34,657 bases of DNA, taken from the NCBI GenBank assembly GCA_009778655.1, contig WRFZ01000168.1:1-34657 (forward strand). The letters are read 5' to 3'. The first letter of the stretch is position 1; every line of letters begins with the position of its first letter. Origin of the DNA: Candidatus Azobacteroides sp. GTDB lineage: Bacteria > Bacteroidota > Bacteroidia > Bacteroidales > Azobacteroidaceae. Under the pieces are notes generated by a model, which saw nothing but the letters and a program-made list of their open reading frames with translations, was not told where the DNA came from and searched no databases. Made by a program: the position numbers and the translations under genes. This document shows positions 8,967 to 16,529 of this stretch, in pieces.

Positions 8967-11900
8967 ATGAAAAAGACAATTTTATATATCATTCTTACTC
9001 TGTCGGGTATTGTGGGGATGTATTCTCAACCGGAAATTACCTCCAATTTGGGAACTATTGAAGGCAATTACACGTTTAAGATGGAACGAACGGCAGCGAA
9101 TGCCGCCAATACCTACTGTATAGGCTTTACTATTAATAACTCTTTTTCCATTACGATAAAAGAAACACTTTCCAACCCGAATTTTATGATTCAAGGTTAC
9201 TTTATCGGAACAAGCGCTACTCTGAACGACGGATTAAAGCTCAATACACCCTTTACTCTTTCCGCAGGACAATACAGGGTATTTTTAGTGGACCCAAATC
9301 CAAACAATAAAGCTTTTAAAATGGAAATGACTTTTACCGGCCAACAATCTGGCGGAGGAAGTACGGGAGGAACTCCGACGGGACTTCCTCTGAATGTTCA
9401 AGCCAATGGGGGAAACTACATCAAAACCGCTGTTCCCCGTACCGAAAAAAGCAGTGTTGCCTTTAATCCCGATAATAGCGAAATAATATCCATTCAATAT
9501 TTCGACGGATTGGGGCGTCCGGTAGAAACGGTACAAAACAAATTCACTCCTTCTCAAAAAGACCTTGTAACCCTGCAGGATTATGACGAATATGGAAGGG
9601 AATCTTTTAGCTGGCTGCCCACTTCGACTACGAATACCAACGGCGCATTTGTCGGCAGTATTGCTTCTCTTGCACAAACAGCGAATGGCGGCGACGCAAA
9701 ACCCTATTCCTACCTGGTGTATGAATATTCTCCGCTAAACCGCATCCAACAGCAGTATGGACCCGGCGCCGACTGGCAAGGCAATAGCAAAGGCGTAAAG
9801 ACCGAATACCTCGCCAACAGCGGAACTTCCGGAGCGCTGTCCTGCGCTCTTTTTATGACGGACGGTACGGGAGTCAATATCAAAGTGAAGAAAAACAATT
9901 TTTATCCCGATGCCCAGCTTTATGTTGTCAAGACAACCGACGAAGACGGCAACATCGGTTATCAATTCAAGGATAAGCTCGATCAGCTGGTGTTGACCCG
10001 GCAAATCCTCGGCGGAGCCAATCTGGATACCTATTATGTCTATGACGATTTCGGTAACCTGTGTTTTGTTCTTCCGCCCATGGCATCGGAAAAGCTGATC
10101 GCTACGAACGGTACCGCTTATGACGAAACCAACAGCACGCCGCTGAATCAATACGGCTACCAATACAAATACGACGGTCGCAACCGCTGCATCGCCAAAA
10201 GGCTTCCCGGCTGCGAGTGGATTTATTATGTCTATGATACGGCAGACCATCTGATTTTTACGCAGGACGGCGAAAACCGCAAGAAAAGCGAATGGCAGTT
10301 TTCCATTCCCGATGCTTTCGGTCGTGTGGTAATTACCGGAACCTGTAAAAACTCCCTCGGCTATTCCGCCGATCCGTTGAAAACGGTCGTAGTCAAAGGC
10401 GCGTACAATACTTCGCGAACCAATCTGGCAAACAGCTATACGGTTTCCGGCGTAACGCTTTCGAGTCCGGTTTATCTTACCGCCAATTACTACGACGATT
10501 ATGCCTTTACGGGAATCACCGAAGTTCCCAATAATGCGGATACGCAGTACAACGCGGAATCCGGTTATGCCACCCGTTACACCGTTAATTACAAAGGAAT
10601 GCCTACCGGAACCGTTACCGCGCAGATGAATCCCGACGGCACGGTATCTTCCTCCTATCTTTATTCGGTGATGTATTACGACTACCGAAACCGGCTGATA
10701 CAGACCAAGAGCAACAGTCAATTGGCGGGCGGGTTGGAAAAGGAATATATCGCCTACGATTTCATGAACAATCCGACGGGAAGGAAACATATTCATTCGG
10801 CTACCGGCAAGACCACTCAGACGGAAATCTATGTTTACGCTTACGACCACGCCGAACGGCTGACCAAAGCGACCCTCCAACTTAACGGAGGAACGACCAC
10901 CGCCATCGCCGAAAATACCTACGACGAACTCGGTCGGCTGAAGACCAACAAGAAAGGCGGGTTGGCGAATCTGAATACGACCTATGCCTATAATATCCGT
11001 TCGTGGATAAAGTCCGTCACGAATCCGTTGTTTACGGAGACGTTGTATTATAACGAATCCTACGGAGGAAGCGCCAAACTGTACAACGGCAATCTGTCGG
11101 CAATGAGCTGGAAGTTGTCCGGCGAATCCATGACGCGCGGCTATGCCTTTACCTACGATAACCTCTCGCGGCTGACCGTCGGCAATTACCTGGAAAACGG
11201 CGCTGCGAACACGAATTACAAAACAGCCTACAGCTATGATAAGATGGGTAATATCCTGACTTTGCAACGCTACGGAAAGAATACGGCAACTACTTATGGT
11301 ATAATTGACTATCAGGATGCAGCCTATAACGGGAACCGGTTGTATTCCAATGATGAGATGGCTTATAATATCAGTCTTGCCGAATCGGCGGATTTCAAGA
11401 AATATTCCCCTGCTAACCCGGCTCATGTTTACAATGCCAACGGAGCGTTGACAAAAGATATGAACAAAGGTATCTCGGATATTCAATATAATTTACTAAA
11501 TTTGCCACGCTTAATGGACATCAAAAATCCGGTGGCTGAAGCGAGAAACGAATATACTTATTCGGCAACGGGACAAAAGCTGAAAGTGGTGCAGAAATGG
11601 AATCCGAATTACGCCACGGCGCCGGTAGTCGGTTCGGCAATCAATACGAGTTCATTAACTTCGAGTAAAACGACGGAATATGCAGGCAATATGATTTACG
11701 AAAACGGCACGTTGAAACGGATATTGATAGACGGCGGATACATTGAAGGAGGCGCCTATTATTATTACCTAACCGATCATCAAGGCAATAACCGTTTGGT
11801 TGTCAATGCGAGCGGAAGCGCGATTCAAAAGAATCATTACTATCCGTTCGGCATGGCTTTTGCCGAAACTCCGATTGCCGAACAGGGCAAGCAGCCTTAC

Positions 11901-12776
11901 AAATACAACGGCAAAGAGTTGGACCCGATGAACGGATTGAACTGGTACGACTACTCTGCCCGCAACTACGACCCGGCATACGGCCGCTTCACGACCATGG
12001 ATCCGATGTGCGAAAAATATTACAACATCAGTCCGTATGCGTATTGTAATAATAATCCGGTGAATGCGATAGATTTGCAGGGGGATACTATTACAACCGT
12101 TATTAATACCACAATAACAAATTCTAATGGCAGCACAAGTGTTCAAAGCACGAGCTATTATTATGGGCAAAATACAAGTGGAAGCTACGGGTTTATTGAT
12201 AATAACGGTCAGACTTATTCCGGAGACAATACGTATGTAAACAATTTGACAACTGCGTTGAATGATTTACGTAACGGAGGAAATGTTGGAAACGAATTAG
12301 TTAGTGATTTGATGAATTCAACAAAGACGGTACAAATTGGACAGGGAAACAATGCAACAGATCCTAACGGAGCTTATATTAAATGGGATTCTAATAATAC
12401 ACAAGGTGGCTTTAATAAATTAGGTACCCAAGATAGACCATCTTTTATTGGTTTAGGACATGAAATGGCTCATATTCAAGATATTTGGAATGGAACAATA
12501 GATAATAAAACGTGGATTTCTTCTTCGATAACAGGTAAGGATCCTATTCTTAATGCAGAAAAATATGCTACTCATGTAGAAAATCAATTACGCGCAGAAA
12601 ATGGCATTACCCTGCGAGAATATTATGGTGTTAATAATTCAAATGGAGTACTAAAACCACTTACTAGTACAAAATTGATAAACAAAGATGGGAGTAGTAT
12701 TTTTTATCCCAATACTTATTATTATCGGACTATAAAGTTTTCTACTTACTCATTTCGTTATATTTGGAATTATTAA
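8967..12776 (+). CDS. RHS polymorphic toxin with HExxH metallopeptidase-like tip
   Basis: A 1269-residue protein from ATG 8967, chosen because it opens a good signal peptide (MKKTILYIILTLSGIVGMYS); a longer frame from 8922 would overlap the previous gene. After a beta domain and a Gly/Ser/Thr linker (SGGGSTGGTPTG) comes a Bacteroidota RHS N-terminal domain (SIQYFDGLGRPVETV..., DUF6443 type). Many YD repeats follow (YDGRNRCIAKRLPG, YDELGRLKTNKKGG, YDNLSRLTVGNY). The core closes with YYPFGMAFAE, NWYDYSARNYDPAYGRFTTM and SPYAYCNNNPVNAIDLQGD, the RHS boundary motif. The last about 235 residues are a separate AT-richer tip with GLGHEMAHIQD (H1165, E1166, H1169), a zincin zinc-binding motif, followed by EKYATHVENQLRAENG, whose Glu could supply a third ligand. 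The tip is therefore a probable metallopeptidase toxin. Candidate immunity genes follow at once. The target is unknown. Confidence 0.85.
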   Translation: MKKTILYIILTLSGIVGMYSQPEITSNLGTIEGNYTFKMERTAANAANTYCIGFTINNSFSITIKETLSNPNFMIQGYFIGTSATLNDGLKLNTPFTLSAGQYRVFLVDPNPNNKAFKMEMTFTGQQSGGGSTGGTPTGLPLNVQANGGNYIKTAVPRTEKSSVAFNPDNSEIISIQYFDGLGRPVETVQNKFTPSQKDLVTLQDYDEYGRESFSWLPTSTTNTNGAFVGSIASLAQTANGGDAKPYSYLVYEYSPLNRIQQQYGPGADWQGNSKGVKTEYLANSGTSGALSCALFMTDGTGVNIKVKKNNFYPDAQLYVVKTTDEDGNIGYQFKDKLDQLVLTRQILGGANLDTYYVYDDFGNLCFVLPPMASEKLIATNGTAYDETNSTPLNQYGYQYKYDGRNRCIAKRLPGCEWIYYVYDTADHLIFTQDGENRKKSEWQFSIPDAFGRVVITGTCKNSLGYSADPLKTVVVKGAYNTSRTNLANSYTVSGVTLSSPVYLTANYYDDYAFTGITEVPNNADTQYNAESGYATRYTVNYKGMPTGTVTAQMNPDGTVSSSYLYSVMYYDYRNRLIQTKSNSQLAGGLEKEYIAYDFMNNPTGRKHIHSATGKTTQTEIYVYAYDHAERLTKATLQLNGGTTTAIAENTYDELGRLKTNKKGGLANLNTTYAYNIRSWIKSVTNPLFTETLYYNESYGGSAKLYNGNLSAMSWKLSGESMTRGYAFTYDNLSRLTVGNYLENGAANTNYKTAYSYDKMGNILTLQRYGKNTATTYGIIDYQDAAYNGNRLYSNDEMAYNISLAESADFKKYSPANPAHVYNANGALTKDMNKGISDIQYNLLNLPRLMDIKNPVAEARNEYTYSATGQKLKVVQKWNPNYATAPVVGSAINTSSLTSSKTTEYAGNMIYENGTLKRILIDGGYIEGGAYYYYLTDHQGNNRLVVNASGSAIQKNHYYPFGMAFAETPIAEQGKQPYKYNGKELDPMNGLNWYDYSARNYDPAYGRFTTMDPMCEKYYNISPYAYCNNNPVNAIDLQGDTITTVINTTITNSNGSTSVQSTSYYYGQNTSGSYGFIDNNGQTYSGDNTYVNNLTTALNDLRNGGNVGNELVSDLMNSTKTVQIGQGNNATDPNGAYIKWDSNNTQGGFNKLGTQDRPSFIGLGHEMAHIQDIWNGTIDNKTWISSSITGKDPILNAEKYATHVENQLRAENGITLREYYGVNNSNGVLKPLTSTKLINKDGSSIFYPNTYYYRTIKFSTYSFRYIWNY
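11449..12061 (+). repeat. RHS core 3' segment, donor copy of a 613-bp direct repeat
   Basis: This segment aligns without gaps to 14394-15006 at a constant offset of 2945 bp. I counted about 47 mismatches, roughly 92% identity. It encodes the end of the RHS core from TKDMNKGISDIQYN to the boundary motif YAYCNNNPV. Identity stops abruptly where the variable tips begin. Confidence 0.9.
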
Positions 12777-12788
12777 TTTGTTTCTATA

Positions 12789-13385
12789 ATGAAAAAATAT
12801 ATATTCATAATATTGATATTGATGGAATCTTTTTCTATCTATGGCAGCAACAATCTCAGTTCTGAATCGGTGTCTAAAAAAATAAGAAAGATCGAATTAA
12901 AGATGCATGAAAAAGATAATATTTATATTAATTTATATAATAAGTTAAGAATAGATATTGATTTTATAAATCTGATGAATCTAAATTTGAAAAGTGATAC
13001 AATTTTTATACTACAAACCTATAATTTTATTGAAGGTTTTAATGAGTTATCCATAGCTATTGTTAATAGAAATGAAGAGTTTTTTTATATAGTAAGAGAT
13101 ACTTTACCTATTTACAAAAAGCCATTTTATAGAATATTGGATTATAAAAGAATGTGTCTATATAAAGTCAAAAAAGAATGTGGGTATTCTTTATATCCTA
13201 AATACATGATTCAACTTGTAAGTAAATGGGATATTGACGGATTGCGTAAAGAAGGGGAAACAAATTGGATGATTGGAGGAGGTACAATAACCGCGATTCG
13301 TATTATTTTGAAAAACGGAAAATATAATATTGATTGTATCAGTTTTAAAGAATTTTATAACCTCAAAAGAGATATGGTTCATTAA
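12789..13385 (+). CDS. Putative immunity protein for the metallopeptidase tip (exported, unknown family)
   Basis: A 198-residue protein with a likely Sec signal (MKKYIFIILILMESFSIYG) and no lipobox cysteine. The mature part is rich in Lys, Ile and Asn and I recognise no domain. It starts 12 nt after the stop of the RHS toxin, the usual position of an immunity gene, and shares the marked AT-richness of the toxin tip rather than the more balanced composition of the RHS core. That suggests that tip and this gene arrived together. The export signal implies neutralisation in the periplasm or at the membrane. It could instead be an unrelated small envelope protein; the immunity role is inferred from position only. 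Confidence 0.6.
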   Translation: MKKYIFIILILMESFSIYGSNNLSSESVSKKIRKIELKMHEKDNIYINLYNKLRIDIDFINLMNLNLKSDTIFILQTYNFIEGFNELSIAIVNRNEEFFYIVRDTLPIYKKPFYRILDYKRMCLYKVKKECGYSLYPKYMIQLVSKWDIDGLRKEGETNWMIGGGTITAIRIILKNGKYNIDCISFKEFYNLKRDMVH

Positions 13386-13442
13386 AAGTGATGATGTGGA
13401 ATTATAATGGAGGAAAATAATAATTCGTTAATTTATAAAATT

Positions 13443-13943
13443 ATGAAAAATGTATATTTAATAATGCTGTTGTCTGTTATGGTAGGATGCTCTAAAAAAA
13501 GCGATTTACCTTTTAGTGTCATTGATTATTCATGCAATAATGGATGGACTAGTGTATATTCGGTTAAAGTAGATAGTGTCGGGCAAACTTATATCCAAGG
13601 AGAGGATATAAAAAATGGAAAGTGGTTTATTCGAACGGAAATTTCCACAGCAACCTTAGATTCATTATGTACTATAGTAAACAAAATTGATTATACAAAG
13701 TTAGACACATTGTATGAGAAAAATTGTGTGGACTGCGGATATTATTACTTAATAATTAATCGGACAAAAGAGTCTGCTACAAAAGTATTGGTGAAAGATA
13801 ATAGCAATAATGATAAAGATATAGCTGAGATTAATGAACTTTCACATTTTTTAGATTCATTAGTGAGAACAATTCGTTCGAATATAGAATCAGTACAATT
13901 TGAAAGCAAAACGAAGGGTTTTTATCTTGTTTCGCCACCATAA
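13443..13943 (+). CDS. Putative immunity-associated lipoprotein
   Basis: The frame is open from ATG 13407, but ATG 13443 is preferred because it gives a standard lipoprotein signal, MKNVYLIMLLSVMVGC, with the acylated cysteine at residue 16. The mature protein is about 150 residues, acidic and Lys-rich, beta-like, with a C-x-x-C pair (NCVDCGYYYLI). It begins 57 nt after the previous gene and has the same AT-rich make-up. As the second gene behind the toxin tip it could be a second immunity protein, or the real one. I do not recognise the family. Nothing downstream in the same strand is coupled to it; the next about 400 bp are non-coding with a regulator remnant. Confidence 0.6.
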   Translation: MKNVYLIMLLSVMVGCSKKSDLPFSVIDYSCNNGWTSVYSVKVDSVGQTYIQGEDIKNGKWFIRTEISTATLDSLCTIVNKIDYTKLDTLYEKNCVDCGYYYLIINRTKESATKVLVKDNSNNDKDIAEINELSHFLDSLVRTIRSNIESVQFESKTKGFYLVSPP

Positions 13944-14250
13944 ATTTCTGAAGTGGCGAATCAATAATATTTTTGATTTTTTTATATTTAGTGTTGCTAA
14001 GAAAAATATCCATCGCTCAGTGTAGGCTTTGTCTTCATTGAGATAGAATAAGTAAGGCTCTTGTTTTGCAATACAATGAACGGTAAAAGACTACTTGCAT
14101 GTAACTCGCCATAACATAAGCAAAACAGCATATGAAAGTTTATTCAGAAGGAAATATTTTATGACAGGGGGTCATAAAATAGTATAAATGCATAACTACC
14201 CCAAGCTCGACGTGACGTGATGTTGCGTCGAGCTGATTTTATGCCCGGTT
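13944..14250. other. Non-coding stretch with two inverted repeats
   Basis: No credible gene. It holds a 10-bp perfect inverted repeat, ATTTTATGAC/GTCATAAAAT, at 14156-14180 with a 5-nt G-rich loop, and a 9-bp one, AGCTCGACG/CGTCGAGCT, at 14204-14234. The latter contains a 20-nt segment (14215-14234) matching 17465-17484 upstream of the intact regulator at 18 of 20 positions, so this is the leftover upstream region of a regulator copy. The T-rich run near 13965-13990 may end transcription of the lipoprotein gene, but no strong stem precedes it. Confidence 0.55.
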
Positions 14251-14340
14251 ACAATCCGACAAAACAAATTCCGTATCCGGAATAAGATGGCGGTTGATTC
14301 CGACAATTCGTTTCTGTTCGATTTTATATTTAGAAAATAG
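14251..14340 (+). pseudogene. Remnant of a LuxR-like regulator (last 29 codons)
   Basis: Read in frame this encodes TIRQNKFRIRNKMAVDSDNS and on to FDFIFRK and a TAG at 14338-14340. It matches the C terminus of the intact regulator at 17642-18061: I count 79 of 90 bases identical to 17972-18061. Only the recognition-helix end and tail survive; the first about 110 codons are missing. Since 14215-14234 matches the region upstream of the intact gene, the copy has suffered an internal deletion. It cannot encode a functional regulator. Confidence 0.8.
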
Positions 14341-14344
14341 GAAG

Positions 14345-15673
14345 ATGGTAGAGAAAGATGCCATTCCCGTAGGGAATAACGCAGTAGAATCCGTGACAAA
14401 AGATATGAACAAAGGCATCTCGGATATTCAATATAATTTACTAAATTTGCCGAGACAAATGGACATCAAAAATCCGGTGGCGGAAGCGAGGAACGAATAT
14501 ACTTATTCGGCATCGGGACAAAAGCTGAAGGTGGTGCAGAAATGGAATCCGAATTACGCCACGGCGCCGGTAGTCGGTTCGGCAATCAACACGAGTTCAT
14601 TAACTTCGAGTAAAACGACGGAATATGCGGGCAATATGATTTACGAAGACGGCACGTTGAAACGGATACTGATAGACGGCGGATATATTGAGGGCGGTCA
14701 GTACTTTTATTACGTTACCGACCATCAAGGCAATAACCGCTTGGTTGTGAATGCGAGCGGAAGCGCTATTCAAAAGAATCATTACTATCCGTTCGGCGTG
14801 GCTTTTGCCGAAACTCCGATTGCCGAGCAAGGCAAGCAGCCTTATAAATACAACGGCAAAGAACTTGACCAGATGAACGGACTGAACTGGTACGACTACT
14901 CTGCCCGCAACTACGACCCGGCATACGGCCGCTTTACTACCATGGATCCGATGTGCGAAAAATATTATTCCATTAGTCCGTATGCGTATTGTGCGAATAA
15001 TCCGGTAAGGTTTATTGATCCGGACGGACAAGACTGGTATGGGGATTTTCAGAATCTGGCACGACAGTTCAATCCAAATTTAAATAAAAACAATCAAGCT
15101 GAAATATTAGAGAAAGGACAAAAATATATCGGAGCAACAGATCAAGTCAAAGATGAAAAAGGGAATGTAATTGAAAATTATCGAAAAGATGGCAGTATTA
15201 TGTATTCCAATGAAACCGATGCATATAATCGAATGTGGAGCCAAGCAAATAAAGTAAACCGAGAACAATTGGCTGTAATAGGCGATGAAAATGTGTTAGT
15301 GTTACCGGAATATCTAAATGATAATACAACTTCCGAAGTAGAAAAATATGGATATTCTTGGAAAAACGGCAATATTACAGATGCTGATGGAAATACATTT
15401 AGTACAATAGCAACAATACACACTCACCAAGATGATCTTAAAGGCAAGTGGGGTTTTATTGCGGCTCCCGGTTTTGATGATCAGAAATATTTCTCTTATA
15501 GAACACCTGATAAACCTTATTTTACAATGGGGTATAATGGGAAAATATATGGTGAAATTGGAAATTCTAAAGGAAGACAAATACTTAGCAATATCATTCC
15601 CAAAGGCTACAATACGGTAAACGATTTGCTAAAAGGCGCTAAATTTCAACTATTAATAAAGAGTTTAAAATAA
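14345..15673 (+). CDS. Orphan RHS cassette with JAB-like toxin tip
   Basis: 442 residues if started at ATG 14345; the frame is also open from ATG 14294, but that part lies over the regulator remnant. After about 16 residues of unrelated junction sequence the protein runs as the end of an RHS core (TKDMNKGISDIQYN to SPYAYCANNPVRFIDPDGQD), nearly identical to the large RHS protein. It has no signal peptide and none of the earlier repeats. The tip (about 220 residues) is different: it contains STIATIHTHQDDLKGKWGF with H359 and H361, then APGFDDQKYF. The HxH followed by a later Asp is the metal-binding layout of JAB/MPN isopeptidases and recalls the JAB-like toxins fused to Bacteroidota RHS proteins. 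The stop overlaps the next gene's start. It is probably a silent cassette, expressed only after recombination into the main gene. Confidence 0.75.
   Translation: MVEKDAIPVGNNAVESVTKDMNKGISDIQYNLLNLPRQMDIKNPVAEARNEYTYSASGQKLKVVQKWNPNYATAPVVGSAINTSSLTSSKTTEYAGNMIYEDGTLKRILIDGGYIEGGQYFYYVTDHQGNNRLVVNASGSAIQKNHYYPFGVAFAETPIAEQGKQPYKYNGKELDQMNGLNWYDYSARNYDPAYGRFTTMDPMCEKYYSISPYAYCANNPVRFIDPDGQDWYGDFQNLARQFNPNLNKNNQAEILEKGQKYIGATDQVKDEKGNVIENYRKDGSIMYSNETDAYNRMWSQANKVNREQLAVIGDENVLVLPEYLNDNTTSEVEKYGYSWKNGNITDADGNTFSTIATIHTHQDDLKGKWGFIAAPGFDDQKYFSYRTPDKPYFTMGYNGKIYGEIGNSKGRQILSNIIPKGYNTVNDLLKGAKFQLLIKSLK
14394..15006 (+). repeat. RHS core 3' segment, cassette copy of the 613-bp direct repeat
   Basis: Gap-free copy of 11449-12061 at offset 2945. 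Differences are mostly at third codon positions, with a few clusters (for example at 14452-14459 and 14697-14710). The left end of similarity is sharp, at the T of TGACAAAAG, where the junction sequence holding the palindrome ATTCCC-GTA-GGGAAT (14363-14377) stops. Confidence 0.9.
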
Positions 15674-16287
15674 TGAATATCAAAAGAAATATAATAAGTA
15701 GTGTTCTATTAATGATATTTTTATTAATAGCATTTTGTTCGTGTAAGAAGCAAAATGAAATTGTGACGCTTCCAATGGATAAATTGTATATTCTTGAATA
15801 TAGATATACCCTTCCGGAAGAACATGAAGAACTTCGTTATAAATTTTATGTTGGAGGTTTCTGTGAACTGGACAAAGATTTTAGTGTAAAATATGCAAGG
15901 CGACTGTTTTACAATAGTAATGATTTCTATAATTCAGAGGATATTGTTCCCGATAGCTTACGCAGTGAAATTTCAAATATATTATTGAAATACCAAGCGG
16001 ATACAACATTTTTATATCAAGGAGGACTCAGAATCTATGATGGGAGTAAATATCGGTTTATCATACAAAAATACAATCAAAAAGATGTAACAATCAAGTT
16101 TGAACCTAAATTTTTACCTGAAGATTTGAAGTTTGTATATTCATATCTTTATGAGGATAGGGAAAAGACAGAAGACATAAGTACATATAACGAATTATTA
16201 GAGATGTTTGAAAATCAAGTTAAAGATGATACGCTTGAATTTCCTCCTCCGGAGCTTAAAAGTACAGTAAAATTTACGCTCCCTTGA
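15673..16287 (+). CDS. Putative immunity lipoprotein for the JAB-like tip
   Basis: A 204-residue protein. The first A of its ATG is the last base of the TAA of the orphan RHS cassette (TAATG), so translation is coupled, the strongest arrangement for a toxin-immunity pair. The N terminus, MNIKRNIISSVLLMIFLLIAFCSCKK, is a lipoprotein signal with Cys-22 or Cys-24 as acylation site. The mature part is acidic, rich in Tyr and Phe, with no domain I recognise, and ends with a short Pro-rich tail. Its AT-richness matches the toxin tip. The lipid anchor places it in the envelope. The immunity role is inferred from coupling to the tip. Confidence 0.68.
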   Translation: MNIKRNIISSVLLMIFLLIAFCSCKKQNEIVTLPMDKLYILEYRYTLPEEHEELRYKFYVGGFCELDKDFSVKYARRLFYNSNDFYNSEDIVPDSLRSEISNILLKYQADTTFLYQGGLRIYDGSKYRFIIQKYNQKDVTIKFEPKFLPEDLKFVYSYLYEDREKTEDISTYNELLEMFENQVKDDTLEFPPPELKSTVKFTLP

Positions 16288-16430
16288 GGTGCACAGGCGC
16301 TAAAAACAAATAAATATAGTATAATAAAAAATTATGAATATAATATGAAAATACAAGGAAAAGATTATTGGCAAGTCTGGAGACTTGCTGTTAATTCGAC
16401 GTAGCGCAGACGCTACGCCAAGCGAGGAGT
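16288..16430. repeat. Hairpin-rich intergenic repeat inside a toxin relic region
   Basis: Two perfect stem-loops: GCAAGTCT-GG-AGACTTGC at 16371-16388 and CGTAGCG-CAGA-CGCTACG at 16400-16417. They are separated by TGTTAATTCGA. The pair resembles a REP-type element. An in-frame reading passes through it into the toxin tail annotated next, so the element may have inserted into a former toxin gene. The first about 70 bp after 16287 are AT-rich and featureless. Confidence 0.55.
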
Positions 16431-16442
16431 ATCCCCGTACAG

Positions 16443-16528
16443 TTTTTGAAATAAATCTTCAATGGCTATATGGGATAAAAAACCCAAATACAGGCATATA
16501 TCTTTATAGACCTGAAAATTATAAATGA
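16443..16528 (+). pseudogene. Probable remnant of the C-terminal end of a third toxin tip
   Basis: In one frame the DNA reads VFEINLQWLYGIKNPNTGIY and ends LYRPENYK with TGA at 16526-16528. The stop lies 1 nt before the ATG of the next gene, exactly the junction expected between a toxin tail and its immunity gene. Codon content is protein-like, yet the frame upstream leads into the hairpin repeat and then a stop, with no start codon. So this looks like the last about 28 residues of a lost toxin. The call is tentative because the piece is short. Confidence 0.42.
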
Positions 16529-16529
16529 T

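Noticed and set aside
9735-11486. A 583-codon open frame on the minus strand inside the RHS gene.
   Set aside because: It is antisense to a clear RHS core and encodes no recognisable domain; its Arg/Ile/Val-rich make-up is typical of a shadow frame opposite YD-repeat codons. Similar shorter shadow frames lie opposite 11769-12170 and 14600-15031, in both copies of the repeat.
14294-14344. The upstream ATG as start of the orphan RHS cassette.
   Set aside because: These codons lie out of frame over the regulator remnant, whose own frame explains the sequence. ATG 14345 is the first start beyond it, although even this one may not be used.
12100-16300. A CRISPR array or tRNA gene in the AT-rich accessory block.
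   Set aside because: No regularly spaced short repeats were seen here or elsewhere in the window, and no cloverleaf-like segment with a T-loop GTTCRA motif stood out.
16345-16404. A 19-codon frame starting MKIQGKDYWQVW.
   Set aside because: It runs into the hairpin repeat and stops; no sign of coding selection.
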